Counted from the first letter of the stretch, positions 36,903-50,439 are shown. The stretch: DNA of 64,000 bases from Monosporascus cannonballus (GCA_004154925.1 QJNS01000038.1:124001-188000), one strand, 5' to 3'. Made by a program: numbers and translations. Notes: generated by a model from the sequence alone, not told the origin.

Positions 36903-39629
36903 AAAGAGGTATAAATATCGAAAAATAAACGTCTATTTTTTAGACCTTATTGTTGTCTATTTTAATAACAAAAAATGTTTTCTTAATTAAATGAACGTTA
37001 GATTAAGTTATTACTTAGGCTTTTTATTTTTAGTATAATTATATATATTATATTATTTCTTTGAGTTTTTCGAATAATAAATAATTATCTTTTAAGATTA
37101 TAAAAAACTATTCTTTTAAAATTAAATTTATCGAAATTATAATTAAATACGTCTGAACAGTTCGTTATTAAATATAAAAATTGAATTATACGGGTTTTTT
37201 AATTAATTAGTTTAAAAAATTCAGGATTATTAACGTTAATAAAAACTATTATTATGGCAGATATTATTATTACGAAAATTAATATAATTACTTGTTAAAT
37301 TAGTTTCAATAATATCGTTCTAAAGGTTTTTCTTTATATTAAAAATTAATTTTAATTTCATATTAAAAGAAAAGTTTCATATTTAATAATTTTTTTAAGT
37401 TTAAAATTATTAATAATGAAAATTTTTACAATATCATAATTATTTATTTAAATATTTCTATTTTATCTTTATATAAAATTTAATTTAATTTAAATATTAA
37501 TCAATATCTTAATTTTAATACTTTTAATTTAAACAAGATTAAGTGTGTAATATATAATGTCTTATTTTATTAAATTATTAATATTTATATAAATGTTAAT
37601 TTATTACATATTGACAGTTATCATAATATATCTTTATAAATATAAAGGTTTTTGTAATAATATATTTTTATTGTTGAATTTAAACTAACCTTCGTTAATT
37701 ATTCGCCAATAAAAATAAAATATATCATTTTTTAAAGTTAATTATATTAAGCGCGTGTTTAGAAAGCTTTGTCGATCGTATTATTTTGAATATTGCTATT
37801 TCTTTAGTTAAATACTTTTTATAAATAATAAATAAGAAAGTTTTTCGAATTATACTAAATATTATATTATTAATATATACACTTTGATTTTTGACCTTTT
37901 ATTAGTAATATTTTATTAAATGTTTTAACATATACGAAATATATATCGTTTATAACGTAATATTTTATATATTTTTCTTTTCGTAATTTACGTTTAATTC
38001 GATTTTCATTTTAAAAATAAGTATAATTGCTAGTATATAAAGTAAATTCGTATTTTTTGACATTTGTTTTATGTTTTCAGATATTTTCTGTATTAACGAA
38101 AATATAATTTCCGTTTTAACCCTTTAATTTTTAACCAAATTTGGGGCATTTTTTAAAACGGCGTTAAAATTGGTTTTAATTTGGTTAATTTAGACATTTA
38201 TTGTGTTTTTATTATTAAAACTAATATAGTTCCTTATATTAATAGTTTCATAGTTAATATTCCTTCTAAGAATTTCGTAAATATAGGTTAAATTAACGAA
38301 GTTCTTATAATATTCGATTACGTTATAAATATTATTAATATTAAAATTATTTTGATCTCGATTGTTGTTTCTTTAATAAGCCGTAATACTTTTATTATTT
38401 AACTTATTATTACAACTATTTCATAAAGTAAGATGTATTTTATATATAATATTTAAGTTAACTTTTTTTTCATTTTCAATTTATCGTTTATATTTATAAA
38501 AAATAACATTATAAATTTATATTAGCTTAAAAATGAAAGACTCAAAAGATTAAATAAAGATTTTAATATAAATATATAAATAATTAAAAATCAGTCGAAT
38601 TTCTTTATATATTTCTATATTTAAGTAATTCTATTATACCAGTTTTAAACAATTTTTTTAATATCTTTAAAAATATACAGATTTCGATCTTATTATTTTT
38701 GGTTTTTATGTTGAAATTGTAATTCTAAATCTTTTAATACGATATTTAATATTAATCTTAAATTTATCTTAAAATAATAGTAGTTTATTCTAAATAATTA
38801 TAATTTTTATTATATTAAAACATTGTTACGGTTTAAATATTATACCTTTTGCAAGAATAATAAATGTTTGATTAACCGTATCTATATATTTGTTTTATTT
38901 CTTTAATATATAAATATATGTCGGAACAATATATTTCTTTTTAATTATATTTATATGTGATTAAAATAATTTAATATTAATTACGTAAAGTTTATATAAT
39001 GTTGTATCGGATATCTTAAGATTTAAATTCGCTAATTAATTTTTAATTATTAATAATATATAATGTTTTAATTATTTAAATCAATAAAGTAAAACATATA
39101 TAATACTTTTATATTTATTAATTAAATCGATTGAAATAGATTTTTCGTATTAGCTTATACTTTAAACCGTTAATTCGAGATTATTTAAAAAAGAGTTTTG
39201 TAATTTTAACGGTTCGAAAATTAATTAATTAAAGTTTTTGTTAAGATTACGAGTTTTTAAAATTTTAGCTTTTTGGATAATTTAAGTATAAATGCTTTCG
39301 AACTTTTAAATTAATTTAAATTGTAACCGAAAATATTGTTAACTTTTTAAATTAATTTAAAGTTTTAATTATTAATTCTTTCGAATTTCCTATATAATTT
39401 GAATTTTAAAAAGTTAATTTTATTGGTTATTTCGAATTAGTTAACTATTTCGGCCGTATTTTTAAAGAACATTATTAATTATATTATAGTTATTAACAAA
39501 ATTAATATTTATATAAATAAATTTAAATTAGACATTGAAACGTTTTTCCGAATTTTCAAAGTACATAAAACTATTTTTTTGATATAATATAAAAATAATT
39601 TTAATGTTGTAAAAATTATTAAGTATAAC

Positions 39630-39748
39630 TGTGATAATATGTATAGCTAGTTCTTATAAAGTGGATTAGAGTGTTTAAACCCCAATTAGAGTTTATAATT
39701 GCTGATCTTTTGATATTGTAGTTAACTTCGCACTCTCGCTATCTTATA
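39630..39748 (+). mobile_element. 119-bp LTR-like element, copy C
   Basis: Flanks ATAAC/ATAAT (one C-to-T difference). The surrounding sequence aligns with 49780-49870, where the element is absent: that paralogous empty site defines its ends independently. Confidence 0.88.
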
Positions 39749-39899
39749 ATAATATTTAAATAAGTTGTTTTCTTTAAAAGAAGTTATTAAATGGTTTCGT
39801 ATTTACGATTAGTTAATATTAAATCGAAACTTTAAACGATAAAAAATATATTTATCGTATATAAAAGCTTTTTATTTTAAATATTATTATAAGTATTAA

Positions 39900-40224
39900 A
39901 TATATTAAATATTATTTATATTTTATAATATTTTTCGAATAGATAAAAACCGATAGAAATAAGAAAAACAGTTTTTAAATCCGGATAATAGGTATAATTT
40001 ATTTAGAATCACATAGAATTTATAAGTAATAACGAAAAAGTTATACGAAGTAATGTAAGTAAAATAGCAAATCTTTATTTATTATAAATAACTAATTATA
40101 AGATACATATTTTTCTATGAATGTAATTATTTTTTTATTTTTTTATTTGAAGATCTAGAGAATTTTCTAGCTACTTATAGCTAGAGACCCGGTTACTATA
40201 ACCGTGACAATAGAATCTCTAACA
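39900..40224 (-). repeat. LTR-like repeat, copy X
   Basis: Ends GAATCTCTAACA on the plus strand (minus-strand start TGTTAGAGATTC), as does copy Y. Homology with Y extends further left to about 39560, across the copy C insertion. Confidence 0.65.
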
Positions 40225-40469
40225 GGTTGCTTTTAGGCTGAATACGTTAATAAAGATATTTATCTCCTTCGATTAAAACGATATAAGATTAGATTTAAGT
40301 AAGAGATTATTATTTTTTATAATTCTATTTCTATTAAAAAAAGTCAATTAGAATTTCGACAGCAAAATGTCTTAGATTTATCGTATTCGTTAAGTGTTTA
40401 AACGATTCTCATATATTTCTTTTAAGTAGGTAATGTTTTTATTTAATTAGGTATTAAATTTTATTATTA
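40225..40469. other. Short segment between LTR-like copy X and the pogo element
   Basis: About 245 bp, A+T-rich, no motif recognised. It includes the left TA target dinucleotide (40468-40469) of the pogo insertion. Confidence 0.4.
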
Positions 40470-40475
40470 ACGTAC

Positions 40476-40663
40476 TGTAAAAGGCTTTACCTGAGCGGTT
40501 TGCAATCAGTTGCCAATGAGAATTTATTTTCTAGCTAAAGAGAAAAGAAAGGGAAGATGAAAATATAGTTGTGTATGTTCGTATATAAGGCGTTACGTTA
40601 ATGTTGCTTAGTACCGGCGTTTGTCCAGTGCTCCATAATAGGGTTCCATATAGCCCCATTATA
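40476..40663 (-). repeat. LTR of the 1.84-kb element, left copy
   Basis: 188 bp; shares TTCGTATATAAGGCG, GGTACCGGCG-type and ATAATAGGG blocks with the right copy. TATATAAGG is a likely TATA element if read on the plus strand. Confidence 0.88.
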
Positions 40664-42135
40664 TTACCCCTTATTTTTTCTAAAAGGGGTTAATTTATGG
40701 CAGGATTAATAATCGCATTGATTTTTAATTTTTGATTAGTCCGAAATTCGGGAAATTTATTAATTTTCGAACTAGATTTAATTTAGGTGGCTAACTATGG
40801 GCTAATTATGCATTAAGCAGGCTTACATATAAAAACGCGTTTACGTTCTTATTTATTTTAATTTCTTTTTCTTAGAATAATAATTTAATTTGGTAAATTA
40901 GCTTTTATTAATACTTATAATAATACTTTTATACGTTATTTTATAACAGCTTAAAAATTAAATAATACGTTATAACGCCGTAAAAATACTCCGCAAAAAG
41001 GACGTTCTTATAGCTTCGGGCATTTTTAATAAATCGGAATCCGTTAAAATCTTTCGTACGTTAAGTATTTACGTTGTTCTAAACGAATATCTCGCCCGTA
41101 TTCGTAATATATCTTATTTTACCTATATAGTTCCTCTTGCCGAGAACTTAAACGCATTTTATTTAAATTAACAAGGTATATAATTCGTTTATACGTTATT
41201 TATTCGTTATTTCTAAAATATTTATTATTATGGGCAAAACGGCGGTTCGTTATTAGGTTTACGTTAATTATAACTATAAATATCCCGAAATAAATATTTT
41301 TTTATTTGTATTAATATATTTTTTTTAATATAGCTTTTATGTAATTTACAGATATTTCCGAATTTCATTAAACGGTTAACGCGCTTTACGAAATTATTTT
41401 TAATTACGATTATCGAAACCTTAGTAAATTTATTTTCCTTACGTACTTCCTATATTGCTTTTTCGCCGCTAACCTTAATTTAACGGCTATCCGTATTTAA
41501 GAAAAAGCGGGTGCCGAAATTTTACGTTTGTATTTTAAGTTTTCGTATATTATGCGTTTCGAAATAAATTTACGCCATTAATTCCTAGCTTATACGTTAT
41601 TTATACGTAAATTAATTTACCGGTTTTGCCGGTCTTTTTACTTAATATAATAAAGGACGTAACTTTTCCGGCCAGGGTAACGGCTTCCGTTTAGTTCTTA
41701 CTGTTAATTCGGTCGTTCGAACCGCTTTTACGAAATGGCCTAATTACGCTTCCGATCGTTGTTAAATCGAAAAAAGGTCAGTATTCGTAAAGACTATCGT
41801 GTTCCGAACTTATAATTAAGTAATAAAATTTTGCTAAATAATTAAGCCGTTTTTAAGCTATTCGGCCGTTTATATCAGCTCCTTATTTGCCTTATACTGC
41901 GCTTTTATATGCTTACGAAATTAAGCTACCTTTCTTTTGCCTTTTTCGAGCTAATAACTTATGCGCTATTTTATAACCGCCATCGAACTTATTAAGGCTT
42001 CCGTCATAGCGCTAAATGCCCTTTATAACTCTGGGTCGATAAGAGCTTTTTGCTAGGCCCCTTAAAAAACGTTCGAAAATCCTAACATCTAATCCTAAAC
42101 ATCTTTTACTCTGCTAAATAGTAAGCTAGAAAATA

Positions 42136-42318
42136 TGTAAAAGGTTTTACCTAAGCGGTTTACAATTAATTACTAATAAAAATTTATTTGTAACTAAAGA
42201 AAAAAAGAAAAATAAAAATACAGTTATATGAGTTCGTATATAAGGCGCTGCGCTAATGCTGCTTGGTACCGGCGTTTGTCCGGTGCTCTATAATAGGGCT
42301 CTATACAGCCCCATCACA
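42136..42318 (-). repeat. LTR of the 1.84-kb element, right copy
   Basis: 183 bp, partner of 40476-40663, ending at the TSD copy 42319-42323. Confidence 0.88.
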
Positions 42319-43982
42319 CGTACCAAACAAGCTCATCGAATGAACAAACTTATCGGATAGTTTTTGACACCTTTTAATTACTCAATTTCAATTAACTATT
42401 TTTCAATACTAATAATATAAAAGGGCTTACAAAAAAAGCAAGAATAAACTTAGCTATCTAGATTAAAAAACGAAACCCGACATTTAATTATATAACACTT
42501 AGTTCGATTTATAAAATCGCATATTTTACTTTAAACGAACGATATATCGATAAATCGTCCAAAAGCGATATTCTTTTTAATTCGCGAAAATTTACGCCGA
42601 CCCAAAAATAATCGATTATCTATCAAATATTTTGTAAATAGTTTAAGCTTATTCGGATTATAATTGCAAAATACGGTATTACAAAAAAGAATATTTACAA
42701 TTTAGACGAAACGAGATTTTTAATAAGGCTTTTTATAATAACGAGCATAATAATTATTAATACTAAAAAACGTAAAAAACTTAAATAAACGCAATAAAAA
42801 AATAAAAAATGGATTATAATTATACAGATTGTTAATTTTTAATATTAGGCATTACCGTTATTTATTGTTTTAGCTGTGAAAAATTATTTTATTCCTTAAT
42901 ATCGAAAGAATTAATTACTAGCCGGTTAACAAATCGGTTTAAGTAATAATAATTATATAACAAACGAATTAAATTTAAAATAAGTTCAATATTGTAATAA
43001 ATATATCCGAATGCGTACGAAAAAATTAAAACGTTTCCTTATTTTCGACGGTCACGAAAATTACCATTCGATAAAATTCGAAAAATATTACGTAAATAAC
43101 GGCATTATTACGCTTTATATATCTACTTATTTTTTATCGGTTTTACTTTTTCGACGTATCTTATTTTTTTACTTTAAAACATACTTATTTATTTTATATT
43201 GAAAATTTAATACGACGCCAGCATATCTATATCGCGAAAAAAGATTTCCTTGCCGGCTTTTACGATACGTTTAAAGCTGCTATAACGTTCGAAAATATCA
43301 AAACCGAATTCGCAAAAGTTAGACTTATTTTATTTAATCTCAATAACGTCCGATTTAATTTAGAAATTTCTTTAGCTATATCTATACCGACCGTATTACC
43401 GCTTACCTCTACTGGTTTCGTTTCTTCTTTCTCCGTAAAAACCTTTAAAAATATCCGCGAAAAATAAAACGAAAACAGTATTTGCAAAAAAAAAATCACT
43501 AAGGTAACTCGCCAATAAAAATAATTAAATCGGTTAATTTTTTAACGAAAGATGCCTTAATATTATTGTATAAAAATACTTTTTTAAAAAAAGAAAATAA
43601 TTACTTATATAAAACGAACTATATTCTTAATAACCGTCAGAAAATGAAAAATAAACGACTTTCGAAAAGAAATACTTACTATATAAAAAAATAAACTTTT
43701 CTAGCCGGAAAAAAAAGATAATGGTAAAAAATACAGCCAACAATAGCTAAAAGTAATCGTAGCAAAAAGATTAAAACGAAAAAGCTAAAATATAGCGTTT
43801 GTAGCAAACTCGGACATAATGCGGGTATTTGTAAGAAAGTTATAAATATATTTAACGAAAAAAAATCCGATTAATTTATGTTATTTTGAAATGTTATATT
43901 TAATTAATTTGAATTTGTTATCGAAAGGTGCTAAAAACTATCCGGTAAACTTGTTCATCTAGTGAGCTTGTTCGAGACCTTA

Positions 43983-46900
43983 ATTATTTTAAAATTTAAT
44001 CTTTGTTGAATTTCGTATTTATCAAAGCTGTTTTTAAGTTTTATACTTTTTAACGGGACGTTTTTATATACTGGTTTAAGTAAGAAAATATGAAAAATAA
44101 GATATATTTTTATATTTTTAAATTATAAAAGTCAATACTTAATATTAGAAATAACTTTATTTACTTTAAAGGGGCTAAGTTTTTAAAAACCGCATTTATT
44201 ATTAAACCATTTTATTTTAATTTATAAGATATTTAAGATTTTTTTGTATTTTTAATATAATGACTAAACCTTATTGTCTTTCGAGAAAATTAATACTTTA
44301 AATATTTGTTATATTATTACAGTATTCTTTATTAATACGTATTTAATTAGGTTTTAAAAAGGATTTAAATTATATTAATTTTTATTGCTAATATTTTTGC
44401 TTTAAAGCAATCGTAGTAATTTTTTAAGATTTCAACTAATACTTATTATGGCCGTTAACTTTTCGTCTTATAACTCGATATAATAATATAAAGAGATACG
44501 TTTATATTTTCTTTGCGTAATATATTACAAATTATTTATATTAAAAATAAAACTTTTATATAGTTACTATGTTAATATAAAATATAATTTCAAATATATT
44601 ATTTCAATGATTAATCAAGGTACTTTATTAAGCTATTCGTTTAATAGCAATATATTATTGACATTTTAAATTTAATATTTATTTATTTAAAAACTAGTGT
44701 CAAATTTAGAGGTAAAAAGTTTATTTTTATCGAAAATGACTTTTGTAGTGTATTATATATATCGAAATAGTTTTTATTAAAAGCATAAGTTAATTATTTT
44801 ATCGTTATGTTTCTTTTAAATGGTATAATTAAATCTTTGAATAAAAACATATTAATAATAAAATTTCAAGTTATAATATTCTAGATCTTATTAAGAATAT
44901 TAATAAATTATAATAATTCGTAAGGTTTATAATAGGTTATTTTAACTTTATTATAAATAACATAATTTTTAATAATTTGTTTAATTATTTGTCGTAATTT
45001 TAAAAAGTCGTATTTCTTTTACAATTATTTAATAATATTAAAAATTTCTCAATATCTATATAATAAATCCTAATGGAATTTCTTTTACGAACTATTTTTG
45101 TAAATTCTTAGAAATATAAATTTATACTAATATAGCACTTATTTCTTTATTATTTTTTTATTTTTTAAAAGTTTTCTTAAATTTTATATTATAAATCTTT
45201 CAAACCGCATTCATAATTTAGAAGTTAATTTCTTTCGTATTTTATATAGCTATATAGTATCATGATAACTATTATATTATAATATTTATAATTTAGTTTA
45301 AAATAAATAAATTTTTAATTGTTTTTATAATTAAAAATATCGGCTTAAATATTTTCTTCTTTTAATGTAATATACTTTATAATTAAATCTAATTGAAAAA
45401 ACTATTTAAAATTTGTATCGCTTATTTAAATCTTATACTGTTATAAATCGAATAAAATTTTTCAAGTGGAAATAAATGTCGAAAAAAAAGTTGTTTTATT
45501 AAAAAATAATTTCTTATCGCAAATTATATATTTAAATTTTAGATTTTGGAACAGTTTGAAATAATAAATCTTTAAGTATTATTTTTTATTTTCTTTTAAC
45601 TATTTCAAAATAACGCTTAAAGTATAATCTAATACGTCGATTTTTAAACGTTTCTTTTTGTCGGCGTTACGTAATTCTATTATTAATACTTTAGTAATTT
45701 CGTTTTTAAATTTTTAACAAAAACCTTTTAGTTTTCTTAAAAACTTAAATTCTTTTTTAATATATTTTTAACAATAAATTTGTATAATAATATAATTATA
45801 TCTTTATATCTTTTAATTAAACTACGTTAATGCCTTATAAATTCTAAATTTTATCGAATATTTATATTATTTACCTTATTACAAATCGGTTAATTTTTAA
45901 TTACCTTGAATTTAGAGTCCTAAATTTAAATTTGGTCGAAATTAAAATTAAATCTCAGAAAATCTAGTTTCTAGATATATTACATGCTTTTTATTAAGTC
46001 AATTAGGATATTTATTTTGTCTACAGTTTTGAATATCGAACCAACTTTTTTAGGTATTTTTAACGTTTCTAAATTAATAAGTATATCGTTAAAGTATACA
46101 AATATAAAATTATTAAAAAAAATTAAAACATAATTATAACTAATTGTTAAAAACTTATAAGGATATTAATAAGTGCTATAAGTATAATTCGATATTTATA
46201 ATATTCGTATATTATTTTAATAGCGGTTTTTTGTTTTTCTTTTTTAATTATTTAGATGTAGTATATAACCGTTTTAGAAATTAAATATCGTAAATCATTT
46301 TGCTTTAGTAGTATTTTTAAGATATTTAGAAGAGTTAAAAAGTATCCGTTTTTAATGTTATTATTATTTAGTTATTTATAATTAGTTATACATCGATAAA
46401 CGAAATTTTTGTCTTAGTTAATCTATTATTTGCTATTCTTAAATTTAAGTATTATAAAAACTAAATAGTCTCTCGCGTATTTAAAATTTTAAATATAATA
46501 TTTTTAAATTCAATTATATATTTTTATAATACTCTTAATTCTTCACAGTTTATGTACTAGAGTTTATAAAATTTAAAATAATATACTTTTTAATTAGTAC
46601 TTTATAATATTTGTAACTATATAATAATAGCTTAATATAATATGTAAACCTTTTTATTTATATAGCAAATTTCGAAAAAAGGCTTTCTTAAATATTATTT
46701 TATTGTTCTGAAAAACATGTATCTTTTTAATTAATCCGTAAATTACTAAAATGAAATTAAATTGTTTTTAAAATAATATCGTATTTTAAAATATTCGTTA
46801 TATTTAACGAAAGCTGTTTTTATTGTCTTTAAATTTCAATGCAAAGTTGCTTAATTTTTCGAAATATTCGTTTATTTTTGCACTTAAACAAATTTCTATT

Positions 46901-49900
46901 TGTCGTAAATAAGTTATATAATATTAACTTAAACTTTTAAAAATATACTGTTTTTTTATTATTAAAAATAAAATTACCTTTTATTTCCGTATTGATTATA
47001 GCTTTAAACGTTTATTTTTATACTAAAAAAGGACTTTAATTTAATTACGTATTCTTTGTTTATTTTATATAAGCCTTTGTATTAATAAGCTCGTTAATAC
47101 CTTAATTTCGAAAGCTTTTAACTTTTTTTAACTAGTATATTTTAATCGCGAAAATGCGTTTCTATTTTCGAGCCTTTTTTATAGCATATTTTGTATAATA
47201 TTTATTTATATATTTATATCGCTTTCGTTTTTACGTAGGTTGTACTTAAAGATAACGATATATTTTTAGTATAATTATTAAATTCGTAGTGTTTGAATTT
47301 TAAAATATCAGATTTAAATTTTTGTAAAAATTATTTTCATATTGAAAAGTTCATATTATATTTTGTGATGATATGCACAGCTAGCTCTTATAAAGTGGAT
47401 TAGGGTGTCCAAACCCCAATTAGGGTTTGGAATTGCTAATCTTTTAATATTGTAGCTAGCGTTGCAATCTTATTACCTCATATATTTAAAAAATCGGAAA
47501 ATAATATAAATATATTGCCAATGTAGCGTTTAAAATTTATTTAAAAATGAAATATTAATAATATAACTTAAAATATTTTAATTATGAGGAAACGTTTATA
47601 TATTTATATTTATTGTCTAATTTCGTAAGTATTTGGTTAGTTTTCTTATATACGTAAGTAATTTAAATGATTGTTATTATAATAAATTTAATAAAAATAA
47701 CAAATTATAAAGATCTATTGGAGGCTTCTTTAAATATATAATATATTTAGAGAATTTATAAAGCTTGAGAAATAATTATCTATAATTATTAATATCTACG
47801 TAGAACTGTTCATATTCATTATATATCTTATATTTTTATATATCGAAATAACAAAGATATTCTAACCTAATAATTATTTTAGAAATCGTTTATTCTCAAT
47901 AATACTTATAGCCTTTAACTTTAAAATCTTAGTATATAAAATAATTATTGGACTTTAAGATATTGCTGCGAATTTATATAATCGCAACAATAATAAATTC
48001 TAGCTAAAAAGAAAAATTCAAATTAACTTTTTTGTATTTTACTATCCGTTTCTTACTTAATCGTTTTAGTTTTTTCTAAAGTTAAGAAATTTCTTTGTTT
48101 TTAGAATTTTTTTAGCTAAAAAACGATATTTATTCTTGAAATACTCTTTTTTACTATAATTAACCCATTTTATATTTAACTTATCCTTTTTACGTTCTTT
48201 TAAAATAGTACTAACTTTTTTAAGGCTTATCTTTATCTTTTTTAATTTAGCTATTAGAACTTTTATTATTATTTCGTTTACTATGCTCTTTTTTCTTAAG
48301 TTATCGATTAAAATACGTCTATCTGCAATAATAATCTTATTCGTATATTTTGCAATAAACCTAATTTTAGATTCTATATATATTTAGTTTTTAAGCTAAA
48401 GTTTTAAGCTGTAGTAATAAAGATAAAATAATATCTTTTTAGCAAATTCAAAATTACTGCTTAACGATTAAACTCGATTGTATACTTAAATATTAACTTA
48501 GTTTAACGAACAAAAATAAAACTGCTTAAGTATATATTATTCTTTGTTTAAGCTTTCGAATAAAGTTTGCTTTTTTTTTCTTTTAAAATATCGATATTTT
48601 CTAAAGATATAATTTAGCATATTTAAAAATCGTTAAAATAATTTTGCAAATAATCCTTTATAATGGGTTTAAATTATAACAAAACATTTCCGGCGAATAA
48701 TTTCTAAATAACTATTACTTCTGATAATTTTCTATTAAAAACTTTTTGAAAAAGTTAAGATAAAATTTAGCTTAAACTAGGAATTTTTTTACATGTATAA
48801 ATCTATTATAAAACTTAAATAGAATTAGTTTATAACTTTTAACATCTAGTATTTAATAGTAATTAAAATGTGAAATGGTGCTTTTTTATAATTGGTTCGC
48901 ATCGAATAACAGCAAAGTTAAGGCTTCTTATTGTCGAATATATTGCGCATTTTCTTTTAAAGATTCTAATCTCTGTTGTTAAAATATGTAGCTTCTTATC
49001 GAATATTAGTTCTTTTTTCTTACCCTTCTATTTAGCTTTATATTTTTCTTCTTTTCTTTAATCTTTTTAACCTTAAATATTTAATTTTTAATAATATCTT
49101 TTATAAAAGTAGATTATTGCTTAAAAAATTGAGAGCGTCTTTGTGATCGAGTGATTATTGGTGCTATATTATTAATTAACTCAAGTATTTTTTAATAAGG
49201 GGTAATTTATTTAATTTAGTTACTAATTTATTCCTGATTAATAACGAAAATTAAGTTTGTTATTTATCATTTAAATAATATTTTATACTATGATTTATAC
49301 TAAGTTTAAAAGAGCTTATGCTTTAATTAAGCGATAAGTTATTCGTCCACTATTAATTAAAAAGCTATCAAAAGATAACGAACTTGTTAAATATCTATCT
49401 AAAAATATAAGCAATATTCGAAAAGAATCTTGATTTATAAATAGCAATAAAGCAAGGAATAATTCGATAGTTTATTCGTTAAAAATATCGAGAGATTTTT
49501 TTTATAATAAAAACGATTATTTTTAATTATAAAATTAAATTAGTAACTAAGGAACGAAAGTTAGATAAATAGCTATTTATAGTAAATCATCAATTATAAA
49601 TAACCTTTTGGTCTTTTTTAGTCTCTAAAAATTGGGAAAAATAGTTGGTTTGTTAAAGTTTATTCGATCGCAATGAAAAGTTCAACGAGTTAGTTTACCT
49701 AGTCTTTTTCGAGTCTAGTAAAGTCTTTGAACGTAATAGTAAACTTAAATTAAATATTAAAAATCTCTTTCAAGCTTTTATAAATGTATAAAGATATTTT
49801 TAATATAATATAAAAATATCTTTTATGTTGTAAAAATTGTCAAGTACGACGTCTAAATTTCTTTTTTGAAAAGTTATCAACTAACGCGTATTTATAGTTA

Positions 49901-49919
49901 TCTGTTAATAAATTAAGAT
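43983..49919 (-). mobile_element. RIP-mutated Ty3/gypsy relic between pogo and LTR-like copy Y
   Basis: Very A+T-rich. Minus strand at about 46120-45960 reads VYFNDILINLETLK then VDKINILIDLIKS, a degraded RT YxDD block lying about 4.2 kb from copy Y, the same distance as the RT relic from copy X. Y and X may therefore be the 5' LTRs of two related elements in the same orientation. The 119-bp solo element D lies inside (47364-47482). The rest is unreadable. Confidence 0.5.
47364..47482 (+). mobile_element. 119-bp LTR-like element, copy D
   Basis: Perfect TSD TATTT at 47359-47363 and 47483-47487. The best-preserved plus-orientation copy, with TATAAAGTGGATTAGGG and a CCAAACCCC...GGGTTTGG inverted block. 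Confidence 0.9.
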
Positions 49920-50310
49920 TTTAAGCGATAAAAATATAGATTTATCGTATTTTTTAAAACTTTGCCACTATAGACATTATTATAAATATTAAATGTATTA
50001 GATATTACTTGTATTATATAATTTTTTCAAATAAGTAAAAAACGATAAAAATAAGTGAAAGTAATTCTAAACGTATATAATAAGTATTCTTTATTAACTA
50101 TTATATAAACTTTATAAAAATAACGAAATATATAAAATAACGTAAATAAAGTAATAAATCTTTATTTATTATAAGTAACCAATTATGAAATACGTATATT
50201 TATATAAATATAATTGTTTTACTATTTTTATCTAAAAATCTAGAGAATTTTCTTAGTTACTTATATCTCGAAACTTGATTACTATAATCGTAACCGTAGA
50301 ATCTCTAACA
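49920..50310 (-). repeat. LTR-like repeat, copy Y
   Basis: Aligns with copy X, ending GAATCTCTAACA. Its left extension (49780-49870) holds the empty site corresponding to the copy C insertion. Left boundary of the LTR proper not resolved. Confidence 0.6.
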
Positions 50311-50439
50311 ATGATATAGCTTTAAAGCTAGACTTTAAAACCGTATGTATTATCTCTAAATATAACGAACGACTTTTAATTTATTAAAAAATAACTTAAT
50401 AAATTTAGTATCAAGCGGTGATTTAATTATAATTATTTA

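Larger units (their letters stand above)
31169..39899 (-). mobile_element. RIP-mutated Ty3/gypsy relic between LTR-like copies Z and X
   Basis: Very A+T-rich. A minus-strand reading at about 36165-36010 gives YTNDIIVFSINVNEYIKYL followed by LYINARKFFIDL and IRLL, a degraded reverse transcriptase YxDD block with the downstream segment typical of gypsy pol. Same-orientation LTR-like copies lie on both sides, which suggests one minus-strand element of roughly 9 kb including later insertions. Nested in it are solo LTRs at 31980, 34610, 36784 and (in the X side) 39630. No other domain can be read with confidence. Confidence 0.55.
40476..42318 (-). mobile_element. 1.84-kb LTR element inserted in the pogo terminal repeat
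   Basis: LTRs of 188 bp (40476-40663) and 183 bp (42136-42318), both starting TGTAAAAGG; the right copy ends CCCCATCACA and the left CCCCATTATA (two C-to-T changes). Perfect TSD CGTAC at 40471-40475 and 42319-42323. The minus-strand purine-rich run AGAAAAAATAAGGGGTAA adjoining the left LTR suggests minus orientation. The inner 1.47 kb is too short for gag-pol. Fragments on the minus strand look protein-like but carry no motif I can name. Confidence 0.9.
40470..43980 (+). mobile_element. pogo/Fot1-type DNA transposon, interrupted and RIP-mutated
   Basis: Flanked by TA at 40468-40469 and 43981-43982. The left terminal repeat is split: ACGTAC (40470-40475), then a 1.84-kb LTR element, then the copied CGTAC and CAAACAAGCTCATCG onward. 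Without the insertion and one TSD copy it pairs over about 55 bp with the right end (reverse complement AGGTCTCGAACAAGCTCAC...). Net length about 1.66 kb. The plus-strand relic transposase has the DDE-type blocks NLDETRF (Asp at 42705) and LIFDGHENYHS (Asp at 43047), an RKDFLAGFYD-like block near 43235, and a C-terminal zinc knuckle remnant CSKLGHNAGICKK (43798-43836) as found in fungal pogo transposases. Many stops, so not active. Confidence 0.88.
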
